From Thermoproteota archaeon (GTDB taxonomy: Archaea > Thermoproteota > Thermoprotei_A > Sulfolobales > Ignicoccaceae), in contig JAADDE010000030.1 of NCBI GenBank assembly GCA_013154085.1, positions 1 through 64,000 on the forward strand: a stretch of DNA of 64,000 nt, in the 5' to 3' direction. The translations under genes were made by a program, and so were the position numbers. The notes below the pieces were generated by a model. The model worked only from the letters and a program-made list of their open reading frames with translations. It was not told the origin of the DNA and did no database searches. Below, piece after piece: positions 26,674 through 35,872 of the stretch (position 1 is the first letter of the stretch; each line of letters opens with the position of its first letter).

Positions 26674-27636
26674 GTGCTCGGAGACTTTGAGAAGTCCTTG
26701 CTCTACGAGTTGCAGTACAACTTTCCTATAACCCCAACGCCCTTTGACGAGGTCGCCCAAAGGCTGGGGGTCGACGTGGATACTGTATTGAAAAAGACAA
26801 AAGAACTGATGGACTCTAAAATTATAAAGAGGATAGGATATACCGTGAACTATAAATCCATGGGTAAGGTGGCGGCCCTAGTAGGCGTTAAGGTGGGCGG
26901 CGAAGAAGACGTAAAGAAGTTAGAGGAAGCGTTGAAAGACAATCCCGAAGTCACCCACAACTACCTACGCGACGACCCAGATTACCAAGTGTGGTTTACG
27001 ATAAAGGCTAGGAATCTCGACGAGCTCAAAAAAGAGGTGAAGAATATACTTCATCCTCTAGGCTTTCGGCGCTATGTCATTCTCCCCAGCAAGAGGGTTT
27101 GTAAGGTGAGCGTGAAGTACGACCCCATTAGAGGTATAGCCTGGAGCCCCTTCGTCCCCCAAAAGGACGACGTACCGAGGCCGGAGGAGCTGGGCTTGCC
27201 GAAGGACTTACCGAAGGACGTCGCGAGGCTTCGGCCGGTGAGGAGGCCCTACCGCTCTGTAGCGGAAAAGTACGGTATGAGTGAAGAAGAAGTAGTTGAG
27301 AAGGTTAAGCTAATGCTGAAGGAGGGGATATTGCGCAACCCTGGGGCAAGCGTTGACGGGGAAAAGATAGGATTCAAATACAACGTCATGGTTGTCATGA
27401 GGACGGACGACGACTTAGCGACGTGCGAACGCGTGGCCCGCGAGGTTCCAGAAGCCTCGCACGTGGTCGCACGCCACGTGGGACCCGAGTGGCCCTATCC
27501 GGTGTACTTCGTGCTCCACGGAACCCGGAAGGATATTGTAGAGAACGTGGCGAAGAGAGTTATCGAAACGTTTAAACCAGAGGCTTACAGAAAACTTTAC
27601 AGTTTAAGGAATCTCAAGCCTGGAGTCGTTCGATAG
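26674..27636 (+). CDS. Siroheme decarboxylase-like, AhbA-AhbB (Lrp/AsnC-type) fusion; GTG start
   Basis: Two Lrp/AsnC-like halves; THNYLRDDPDYQVWFTI and HVVARHVGPEWPYPVYFVLHG; second wHTH YRSVAEKYGMSEEEVVEKVKLMLKEGILRNPGASV. Confidence 0.85.
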   Translation: MLGDFEKSLLYELQYNFPITPTPFDEVAQRLGVDVDTVLKKTKELMDSKIIKRIGYTVNYKSMGKVAALVGVKVGGEEDVKKLEEALKDNPEVTHNYLRDDPDYQVWFTIKARNLDELKKEVKNILHPLGFRRYVILPSKRVCKVSVKYDPIRGIAWSPFVPQKDDVPRPEELGLPKDLPKDVARLRPVRRPYRSVAEKYGMSEEEVVEKVKLMLKEGILRNPGASVDGEKIGFKYNVMVVMRTDDDLATCERVAREVPEASHVVARHVGPEWPYPVYFVLHGTRKDIVENVAKRVIETFKPEAYRKLYSLRNLKPGVVR

Positions 27637-27700
27637 TAGTAGTACACTTTCTCCCTAACTAATAACTGCTCTGTTCTACATGTAGCACGGGAGATGGGCT

Positions 27701-28192
27701 GTGCCGGCAAGAGGAATCAGCTGGGCGGCGGAAGTCCTTAGGAGATTGAAGGGTTTGGACTTCCCGGTAACCAAGGAGCAGCTGAAGGAGAGGCTCAAGG
27801 GAATGTACTGGAGGGGCATACCGATAGAGGAGTTGCTCGACAAGATAGAGAAGGACACCTTCGAGAGCCCCGCCGAGGTCTTGCACTACTTGGCGCTTGC
27901 CGCTAGGAAGGTGGAGGAGGAGAAGGGACTCACCACCCACCGTGGCATCAGCTGGGCCGCTCTGGTGCTGAAGAGGCTCAAGGGCGTTGACTTCCCGGTA
28001 ACCAAGGAGCAGCTGAAGGAGAGGCTCAAGGGCCTCACTTGGAGGGGCATACCGATAGAGGTCCTGCTGGACCACATAGAGAAGGAGACCTTCCAGAGCC
28101 CGGCAGAGCTGTTGCACGAGCTGGCCGTCGCCGCCAGGAAGCTCGAGGAGATGGGCTACACCCGCGAGGAAGTGGAGCTCCCCGAACAATAA
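27701..28192 (+). CDS. Two-copy DUF2795-like protein
   Basis: Tandem RGISWAAxVLxRLKGxDFPVTKEQLKERLKGxxWRGIPIExLLDxIEKxTFxSPAExLH. Confidence 0.8.
   Translation: MPARGISWAAEVLRRLKGLDFPVTKEQLKERLKGMYWRGIPIEELLDKIEKDTFESPAEVLHYLALAARKVEEEKGLTTHRGISWAALVLKRLKGVDFPVTKEQLKERLKGLTWRGIPIEVLLDHIEKETFQSPAELLHELAVAARKLEEMGYTREEVELPEQ
27710..28171 (+). repeat. In-frame tandem duplication, 2 x 231 bp (77 codons)
   Basis: Copy 1 27710-27940, copy 2 27941-28171; identical 44-nt block GACTTCCCGGTAACCAAGGAGCAGCTGAAGGAGAGGCTCAAGGG at 27758 and 27989. Confidence 0.9.
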
Positions 28193-28227
28193 CCCTTTTT
28201 TGACCATCCCACCCCTCAACCTCGACC

Positions 28228-29400
28228 GTGAGGAAGGTACCCCCAGAGCTGTGCGCGCGTTGTAAAGGCTACAAGCTCCTCTGTGGAGCTAGAAAGTGTC
28301 CAATACTGGAAAGGATCCGCATATTCTACTCGTGGGAGGCCAGAGAGCCGGCCGGACCTTCGCCCCCAACTGCCCTTGTGGGGGAAAGGGGATACCCAAA
28401 GGTTCCCGTGTCCTTAGGCATAGCTCCAGATAGCGACCCCAAGCTCCACGACTCTCCCAAAGAGTGGGTCGAGAGAGGACTCACGCTGGAAGAGGTTGCG
28501 AGGCTTAGGATGGAGGTTTTCAACCCCTTCAAGAGGGTCGACGTGAGGAGGCCCTCGGAGCTCCTTAAGGGCGACTTGCTCTGGGGCGCCGTGTCGGAAA
28601 GGCCCGTCTCAGCAGAAGCGAAGGTCTCGGGAAGGCCGCGCCCGCCGGAGCTGGACGGCTTGCTGGCTCCCATAGGTCCCTCTGCTAAGGCCGAGGAAAT
28701 TAAGGTTGTGGAAAATCCCAAGGTGGATCCGTTGCTGGAGAGGAGGTCTGAGGAGCGCGTTAAGGCCGAGGAGGCGGTGAAGGAGCTGTTCTCCGCCGGG
28801 CGCGACGTATACCTCCTTCAGAGAGCCTTCAGCTTGGGAATGTTTGGAAAGAGCAAGAGGCTCGTTCCGACGCGCTGGGCCATCACAGCGGTCGATACAA
28901 TAGTAGCAAAGGCGCTCAAAGCGGACCTGCTTCGCGCTAAGTGGACGCACTCCATAAGGGCGGGCTCCTATGAACACTTCTCTAACAGTTACAAGGTGCT
29001 ACTGTTGCCTGGACCGCCTTCAGTGGAAATGGTGGAAATCTGGGAGCCCGGCAGCTTGTGGACACCCAAGGAGGTAGTCATATACAATAGAGAAGGCCCC
29101 ACGGCGCGCTCCAAGGCAGAGGACTACGAGGACGGCGGCTTTCACGCGCTGAAGGTAGGGGTGCTTAAGGCTCTCAGTGAGGCCAACGTGAGCGCTACGG
29201 CCCTCGTTATAAGGAGGATCAAGCCGGGCTACTACATGCCTCTGGGCGTGTGGCAAGTTAGGGAAGGCGCGTATAAGGCCGCGCTCAGCGCTCTGAGAGG
29301 GCCTAAGTACAGCTTGAAAGAGGCACTAGAGGACATGCCGGACGCCGCGTGGGCCCGCTTCAGGACGCTCCGGCAGAGGCGCTTGGGCGATTACACATAG
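28228..29400 (+). CDS. NreA-like archaeal DNA repair protein
   Basis: N-terminal Cys-rich CARCKGYKLLCGARKCPIL; NPFKRVDVRRPSELLKGDLLWG; LVPTRWAITAVDTIV; C-terminal QRRLGDYT. Confidence 0.88.
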   Translation: MRKVPPELCARCKGYKLLCGARKCPILERIRIFYSWEAREPAGPSPPTALVGERGYPKVPVSLGIAPDSDPKLHDSPKEWVERGLTLEEVARLRMEVFNPFKRVDVRRPSELLKGDLLWGAVSERPVSAEAKVSGRPRPPELDGLLAPIGPSAKAEEIKVVENPKVDPLLERRSEERVKAEEAVKELFSAGRDVYLLQRAFSLGMFGKSKRLVPTRWAITAVDTIVAKALKADLLRAKWTHSIRAGSYEHFSNSYKVLLLPGPPSVEMVEIWEPGSLWTPKEVVIYNREGPTARSKAEDYEDGGFHALKVGVLKALSEANVSATALVIRRIKPGYYMPLGVWQVREGAYKAALSALRGPKYSLKEALEDMPDAAWARFRTLRQRRLGDYT

Positions 29401-29866
29401 CCGGCAGCGGCCGCCCCCACAGCTTTACTTCTTCCCCCTTTCTCGGTAAGTCCCGCGAGTTGACGAACATCTGGTACACGGCCTTCCACCCAATCTCTCC
29501 CTTCCGGGTGGTTATCTTGCAACCCTTGAGGCACCGGATCACCTCTCCCCTCTCTTTACACAGTATGTATGCCGCGTGCTTGACCAACATCTCACCTACA
29601 TAACCCACTTTCGCTTTGCCGTCCTCGTACCTTCTGCTGAGCCATGACCCGAAGCTCTGGAGGCCTCTCATCAGCGCATCTACGTCGATATCCTCAACGA
29701 ATTCGAGGGACGCGGAAGAATCCACGGAGAGGATATTGCTGTTTACGCACAGACTGAAGCACTTCCGCACCCGCAGACCGCGTCTGCTCCGACACGCTAT
29801 GATTAAGTATATCTTGCCGTTTTCTTTGAACAAGTAGGCACTGAAGTCCCTACAGCGGGCGCTCAA
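29360..29866 (-). CDS. Hypothetical protein
   Basis: ORF convergent with nreA (about 40-nt overlap). Confidence 0.55.
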   Translation of the reverse strand: MSARCRDFSAYLFKENGKIYLIIACRSRRGLRVRKCFSLCVNSNILSVDSSASLEFVEDIDVDALMRGLQSFGSWLSRRYEDGKAKVGYVGEMLVKHAAYILCKERGEVIRCLKGCKITTRKGEIGWKAVYQMFVNSRDLPRKGEEVKLWGRPLPAMCNRPSASAGAS

Positions 29867-29918
29867 TGTTATCGCGCTGTTGTGGCGAATGCTCCTTAAT
29901 TAGCCTCTCTCTAAAGCC

Positions 29919-30647
29919 TTGGGAGAGGCCTTGAGACTGCTCTATGAAGGGAAGACAAAAAAGGTCTACGATTACGGAGACGAGGTAGTGCTGGAGTTTA
30001 AGGACACCTTTACGGCATTCGACGGAAAGAAAGTAGAAGAGGTGCCGGGCAAGGGAGAAGTTAACGCTAAGTTCACCGAACTGCTGATGAAGTACCTAGA
30101 AAGCAAGGGCATAAGGACCCATTTCATTGCGAGGGAAGGAAACAAGGTAAGGGCAAGGAAGGCCGAACCCTTGCCTCTGGAATTCATAGTTAGAAACTAC
30201 GCCTACGGCAGCTTGCTTAAGAGGCTCCCCATCCTGCAGAAGGGGCAGAAGCTGGCAACGCCCGTATTCGAGGTGCACTACAAGAGCGACGAGTTGCACG
30301 ATCCCTTGCTGGCGAACGACGATCCCGTCGCGGCTGGGTTGCTGAACCCTGAGCAAGCGGAAGAGATTAGGGACACTACATTGAAGATAAATGAAGCGCT
30401 GAAAGAGCTGTTTAAGAAGGCCGGCTTTGACCTCATAGACTTTAAGGTAGAATATGGTATAACGGGGGATGGCCAAATAATCTTGATAGATGAGCTAAGT
30501 CCCGACGCCTTCAGAGCCCACAAGGGCGGAGAATCGTACGACAAAGACCTATTTAGGAAGGGCGCGTCCGGCGGAGAGACCCTCAAGAGGTACCTCGAAC
30601 TGCTGGGGGAGCTAGAAAGGGTGATACAAGATGAACTACAAGGTTGA
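29919..30647 (+). CDS. purC: SAICAR synthetase
   Basis: LLYEGKTKKVYDY, EFIVRNYAYGSLLKR, DFKVEYGI, LIDELSPDAFR; the second TTG at 29931, after GGGAGAGG, may be the true start. Confidence 0.96.
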   Translation: MGEALRLLYEGKTKKVYDYGDEVVLEFKDTFTAFDGKKVEEVPGKGEVNAKFTELLMKYLESKGIRTHFIAREGNKVRARKAEPLPLEFIVRNYAYGSLLKRLPILQKGQKLATPVFEVHYKSDELHDPLLANDDPVAAGLLNPEQAEEIRDTTLKINEALKELFKKAGFDLIDFKVEYGITGDGQIILIDELSPDAFRAHKGGESYDKDLFRKGASGGETLKRYLELLGELERVIQDELQG

Positions 30648-30915
30648 GGTTATAATTAGAAACAAGAAGGTTGCCAGAGACCCGGAAGGGGAAACCATAA
30701 AAAAGGAGCTGGTGGCGCGCAGTAGCCTCGCTAACAAAGTGAAGGACGTGCGCTCCGGCAAGTGGCTCCTCTTCGAGGTAGAGGCCCAGTCTCCAGAGGA
30801 GGCGGTAAAGACTGTAGAAAAGATATGCAGGGAAATGAGGATTTACAACCCCGTGGTCCACGAAATGGAGGTGAGGACGCATCAAGGTAGCCGTCCTGAA
30901 GTTCCCGGGCACTAA
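30631..30915 (+). CDS. purS: FGAM synthase subunit PurS
   Basis: YKVEVIIRNKKVARDPEGETIKKEL...VRSGKWLLFEVEA. Confidence 0.93.
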   Translation: MNYKVEVIIRNKKVARDPEGETIKKELVARSSLANKVKDVRSGKWLLFEVEAQSPEEAVKTVEKICREMRIYNPVVHEMEVRTHQGSRPEVPGH

Positions 30916-31546
30916 CGGCGATGAGGACGTGAAGCATGTCGTGAACTTGTACGGCATGCAAGGAGAGGTCGTGTGGTACAAGGAATTCCGCCAGACGGAT
31001 TGGGATGCCGTGGTCTTGGCCGGCGGCTTCAGCTACGCCGACAGACTCAGGGCTGGGGTCATCGCTTCGGTTACAAAGGCAATGGATGAAGTCGTGGAGG
31101 CCGCTGAGGAGGGCAAACCGGTCTTAGGGATATGCAACGGCTTTCAGATGCTTGTGGAGAGGGGGCTTATGGGCGACGTTGCACTCTTGCATAATGCCAA
31201 CAACCGTTTTGTATGCAAGTGGATAAAGGTGAAAGTCGTTAATACGAGGACGCCGTGGACGCTGGACTACGAGCAAGGAGAAGTGGTGGACATGCCGGTG
31301 GCCCACGCCGAGGGACGGTTCTTTTCCGAAAGGGAGCCGGACAGCGTCGTTTTTAAGTACATCGAAAATCCCAACGGAAGTCTGTGGGACGTCGCTGGAG
31401 TGCACGCGGCTGGGAGAAGGAACGTCGTAGGCTTGATGCCCCATCCCGAGAGAGCGGCCGAAGACGTTCTGGCCCCTCCCGGGAGGGGGCCGGGAGGAAG
31501 CAAGGTCTGGACGAGCCTAAGAAAAGCTCTCAAGTCTGGCTGGTAG
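30881..31546 (+). CDS. purQ: FGAM synthase subunit PurQ, apparent ATC start
   Basis: (ATC)KVAVLKFPGTNGDEDVKHVV..., GGFSYADRLRAGVIA, GICNGFQML, GLMPHPERA; GGAGGTGA Shine-Dalgarno at 30867-30874. Confidence 0.93.
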   Translation: MKVAVLKFPGTNGDEDVKHVVNLYGMQGEVVWYKEFRQTDWDAVVLAGGFSYADRLRAGVIASVTKAMDEVVEAAEEGKPVLGICNGFQMLVERGLMGDVALLHNANNRFVCKWIKVKVVNTRTPWTLDYEQGEVVDMPVAHAEGRFFSEREPDSVVFKYIENPNGSLWDVAGVHAAGRRNVVGLMPHPERAAEDVLAPPGRGPGGSKVWTSLRKALKSGW

Positions 31547-32141
31547 GGCATACGAGCTCTTTGATTTTTGCAAGCACCTTCTCCTTCTCTTCCAGCTCCT
31601 TCTGCAGTTCTTCCAATCTCTTCTTCAGCTTCTCGACCTCTTCCTTGTTGGCGGCCTGGGAGAGCTTCTCGCGCAACTCCTCGTTCTCCCTTTCAAGCTC
31701 CTTAATTCTGGCCTCCAGCTCCTTAATTTTCTCCTCGGGGATGATTATGCCCTTGATCGGTATCACCAGCTTCAGCTCTCCCCTCGCGAGGAGCTCATAC
31801 GTCTCCAGCACTAGCTTTCCAGCCTTGGTCTTTCCTTTAAGGTGGTTTCTTATGGTGCTCTCGCTCCTCCCCAGCTCCTCAGCTATTTGGGGTATCGTGT
31901 AGCCGGCCTTGTACCTCGCCAGCGCAGCCGCTGCCACGGCGAGGCTGTCGACCCACGTAGCCCTTTCATGGGGGTCGAGGATTAGCTGGATGACCTCGGG
32001 TCTGTATATTGTTCCTATTATGAGTGCCGTCTCCAGCTCCATTATTTCCTTTTTACTGGTCGGCCTGAGAGGGACGTGGCTCAAGTCTATCTCTATCGTA
32101 CCGTCCTCTCTAGTCCTTACGAAGCCGCCCACCTCACTCAA
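31530..32141 (-). CDS. HTH transcriptional-regulator-like protein with C-terminal coiled coil
   Basis: YTIPQIAEELGRSESTIRNHLKGKTKAG then long IKELEARIKELERENEELREKL coiled coil. Confidence 0.82.
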   Translation of the reverse strand: MSEVGGFVRTREDGTIEIDLSHVPLRPTSKKEIMELETALIIGTIYRPEVIQLILDPHERATWVDSLAVAAAALARYKAGYTIPQIAEELGRSESTIRNHLKGKTKAGKLVLETYELLARGELKLVIPIKGIIIPEEKIKELEARIKELERENEELREKLSQAANKEEVEKLKKRLEELQKELEEKEKVLAKIKELVCPTSQT

Positions 32142-32214
32142 GTTCCTCTACCGCTACTCCGAACCGATCCAACGTTTACTAACTTAGGGCACGCCAGAGT
32201 GTGGGGTCAACGAG

Positions 32215-35164
32215 ATTGCGGAGAACCGCTCCAATGTTATTGCTCTTATTGATTGCAGTAAATGCATGGAAACTGAGCTTGGTAATAGAGTATGACAACC
32301 CCGAAGCAGTACAGAACTTGCAGTTGCCAAGGCTCAAGGTTTCTGTAACTGGAACTTACGACCCGACCGCAATGACACTAAACAACGTGGATGTCAAAGT
32401 GGAAACGACAGCGAATACGGTAGCTCAGATGGTAAAGTCAAAGGTAGAGAGCTACCTCGGCATCTGTGAACTGACGAACAGAGCCCCGCTGGCAGAGCTC
32501 GCCTCCTGCGTGCTGAGCTCTATAAAAGATGTAATTGCTTTGACGAATCTCGAAGCTGGCACTCTGAAGGTCAGCAACGGTCTGGACTTGGCCGGGGTTG
32601 CCTTCGTCCAGATGAGCGGCGATGTCGTAGCTGCCGTAGCAGGCAAATCATTGAACGGTATAGAAAATTACGTTGCTAAGGCGTATTTGGAAGGCATAGA
32701 GGAAAGCTTGGAGCTGGTGCTATCTTCCGGAAACATTAAGTTGCGCGTGACCGGGGAGAGCTTTGTGACGCCGCAGAAGGCGTTCTACGTGCTCGTGAGG
32801 TGGCCCGAGGGAAGGGGCGTGATAGCTCTAACAGCCCCGCCGCTGGCTCCGCCGAACCTTCAAGGAACTAACCCGCTCACTGTTACCTTCGCTCGCGACA
32901 TCGTCAAATACTTCGTAGCTGTGAGCCCGGCACCGCTCCCGAGGACCGTTCTGCTGTACTTTCAGCAACCCGTTAGGAGTGTAGTCATACCTTTCGAAGG
33001 AGTCACGGTCGAGGTTGCCCCGCCGAGGCCTCGCCCGGTTGCGGCCAACTGCAACCTCTCTCTGGCCGTCGCCTCTAGGGGATACCACAACATCACCTTG
33101 ATCAGTGATATTTATAAAATAACCGTAAAGGCTAAGGGCTTCGAGTACGTTACGCTACCTTCGGTCTGCAACGGGACTGCCTTGTTAAAGGTGGACTCGT
33201 CCTACGCACTCCTAAACTTAACAAAGGTCGTGGGGAAGAAGATTGTGGCAATACCAAAGTCGCCAGTGCTGAGGCTGGTTGTCGTAAAGACCGGCGAACC
33301 GGCCGCTGTGGTCGTCGGAGGCGTTGAAGTGCCTTGTAGCAGCGACGCGTGCTACTTGTTGGTGCCCAGCGGGCAAACGGAAGTGAAGCTCGTCGGCTTG
33401 ATCAGCAAGACCAGCACGTCGGTCACCATTCCGTCCGCCGCTAGGGAGCTGAGCGTAAAGTTCCCCCCACCTCCGCCCACTACGGGCTGCATGGTCAAGT
33501 TCGTGTCTCCCAAACCGATAGACGTCACTGTTGCCACCGGAACCTCTGTGTTCACGATAAAGGTTGGCAGGTCTCCAAGCCCCGTAATACTGCCCTGCGG
33601 GAAGGAGGTCTACGTGAAGGTCGGCGGCTACGAAGCTAAGATAAACGTGACGTCCGGAGAGTGGATCTACCTTTGCCCTAGCCAGTACGCGGTCGGGGGC
33701 GAGAGCGTAAAGATAAACACCACGATGAAGCCTCCGCTGAGCATAAGCTGTGACGGCGGCATGAGCTGGGCGGTTGTAGGAAACAGCACGTTTACTATGG
33801 TTAAGCCGAGGTTCGCCTACGTCGAGCTGAAGATAGTTTCTGCCGACGGAGCTACGGTAGACGTGATACTGCCCGAGGGAGTTAAGGTAATTAGATTGAG
33901 ACCCACCAAAACACCACAGATCAAGAGGATCGCCGTTCCACAAGTCAGCCTCAACGCAGTAGAAAAGATAGTAATCAAAGGCCTTCCCGAGGCTCAGGTA
34001 ATCATAAGCAACGGCACGCACTATCTGGAGTATGTGGTTAGGAGGTCGGCCTACGTAGCGCTGCCTCAAGAATGGCTATCCCAAAAGCTGAGGATGCAGG
34101 TAAAGGCCCCCGGAGGCGTGCTGATCAACACTACCGTGCCTCCCCCGGCCGGAGAGGGTTCAGTAGCGCCCATCTACATAATGGCCAACAACTCGATGGT
34201 GGTCAACTACAAGAGCCTCAAATTGTTGGTATTCCGGGGCGACGCTTTGGCTCAAGCGCCGGTACAAATCAACGGAGAGAAGGTCTTGGTTAACGGCAGT
34301 GTAATATTGGTCGTCCCCGATGACGTAGTCAAGATAAGCGTCGCCGGACGGGAGTACCTAGTATATGCCAACGGTCAGTCGTTTAACATAACGCTACCGG
34401 CAGTGAGGCCCGTGCCGCTGACCCTCCCCGTGGAAGTATCAGTGTACTTCGAGGGGAAGCCGGCTAAGGCCACAGTGAAGTTTGTGTTCCCCAACTACAC
34501 AATAGCCTATACAATAAACGGCAACGCTACAGTACTGCTACCCTCCTTCGCCGCAAACGTCACCGCTAGGGCGACGTTCAGCGTCGGAGACGTTGCATGT
34601 ACGCTAACTCTGCCCTCATTGGAGACGCGCATAGGAGTGTCGAGGGTAGTTAGCCCAATAGTGGCACTGCTTAGCAAGAGGGGTACGTGCTACGCTTACA
34701 AGATCGTGGCCGTGGGAGGAGGACTATTCAAATCCCCAGCTACTGTGAAGGTATACTTCGATGGCCATGAACTTACGGTCAGGGGTAGCTTGATCGTCAT
34801 ATACGACAAACCGACGGCAGAGGTGATATTCAACAACAAGAGCTACACGGCCGTGGCCGGCGGCACGCTGTACTTGAAGAAGCCGGCCGAGCAAAAGCGC
34901 CCCGAGCAACGTCCACAGGAGGCGCCAAAGGCTACAACCAACATAGTAACTGCAATAAGGACCGTGGGCAAGTGGAACCCCGTGGGAGAGCTGCCCGGAA
35001 TGCTCAGCCTCGCTACCGGAATGATACTGGCTCTGGGGGTGCTCAACTCTGGAGTGACCGGCACCTCACCGGCCTACGCGGTTGCCGTGGTGCTGGCGTC
35101 TGTCAGCTTGATACTGGGCCTAGTAACCTTGGGGATGATACTGGCGCGCTACTTCTCAACCTAA
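32215..35164 (+). CDS. Large predicted surface protein, multi-beta-domain, C-terminal membrane anchor
   Basis: N-terminal signal MLLLLLIAVNAWKLSLV; repeated beta-sandwich-like units, many N-x-T/S sequons and Cys; charged Pro-rich linker KKPAEQKRPEQRPQEAPK; two C-terminal hydrophobic helices. Start may be GTG 32201 or TTG 32215. Confidence 0.8.
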
Positions 35165-35872
35165 GACCTTGAGGATGTGTTCAAAGGCCTCTTCTGAAGG
35201 AGATCTTTTATAACGCCTAGCGGCCTCCAAAAGCTCCGCCTTGTTCACTTTCAGCTTCTCTGCTATCCAGTACGCCGGCGGCGAGGGCTTTAGAAGTAGG
35301 CCGGACAGCAGGGACGTAACGTTAGACGGCTTCCTCATAGTGGAGGCACTCCCGAAGTCCAAGAAGACGACTCTGTCGCCGATCCGTACGTGCTTCCAAG
35401 GCCTTACAAGCTCTCCGTGGTCTATGCCCTTTTTGTCAAGCGCGCGTCCGGCCACCAGCACGGCCTTGATCGTCTCTCTCAGCTCCTTTGCCTCCATTTC
35501 TAAGACGCTCTCCACACCGGGATAGGGAATAAATTCCATTACTATGAAGTCTTGGTGGGAATAGTATACTTTAGGGGCTACGGGCCAAGCGAGCTTCTGT
35601 ATCCTCGCCTCCTTCCTCATGTCGCAAGGACAGTCGGTCCGCCGGACCTTTAACGCTACGACCTTCCCCCTCCACCTCGCAAGGAAGACGAGACCGCGGA
35701 AGCCGGCACCAAGAAGACGGAACTTGCCTATCTCTCTGCGACCGAAGTTGTAGACACCCTCCACTCCGGCCCTCTCAAGCTCGCCGTGGAAGTCGCATTG
35801 TCCGGGATAGCAGATCGGCGCTCTCCTCACCCCCACCAGCTCGGCTTCCCCCACACGAACCAAGCCAGCCAC
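35156..35872 (-). CDS. Atypical (COG2112-like) protein kinase-like protein
   Basis: LLGAGFRGLVFLARWRGKVVALKVRR, DHGELVRPWKHVRIGDRVVFLDFGSAS. Confidence 0.82.
   Translation of the reverse strand: MAGLVRVGEAELVGVRRAPICYPGQCDFHGELERAGVEGVYNFGRREIGKFRLLGAGFRGLVFLARWRGKVVALKVRRTDCPCDMRKEARIQKLAWPVAPKVYYSHQDFIVMEFIPYPGVESVLEMEAKELRETIKAVLVAGRALDKKGIDHGELVRPWKHVRIGDRVVFLDFGSASTMRKPSNVTSLLSGLLLKPSPPAYWIAEKLKVNKAELLEAARRYKRSPSEEAFEHILKVLG

Noticed and set aside
27710-28171. Direct repeats as a possible CRISPR array
   Set aside because: Only two 231-bp in-frame coding units, no short repeats or spacers and no cas genes nearby
27659-28219. 186-aa minus-strand repeat-containing ORF
   Set aside because: Its repeats simply mirror the DUF2795-like tandem duplication on the plus strand
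33218-34069. 283-aa minus-strand ORF inside the large surface protein gene
   Set aside because: No coherent domain; Tyr/His/Arg-rich antisense composition
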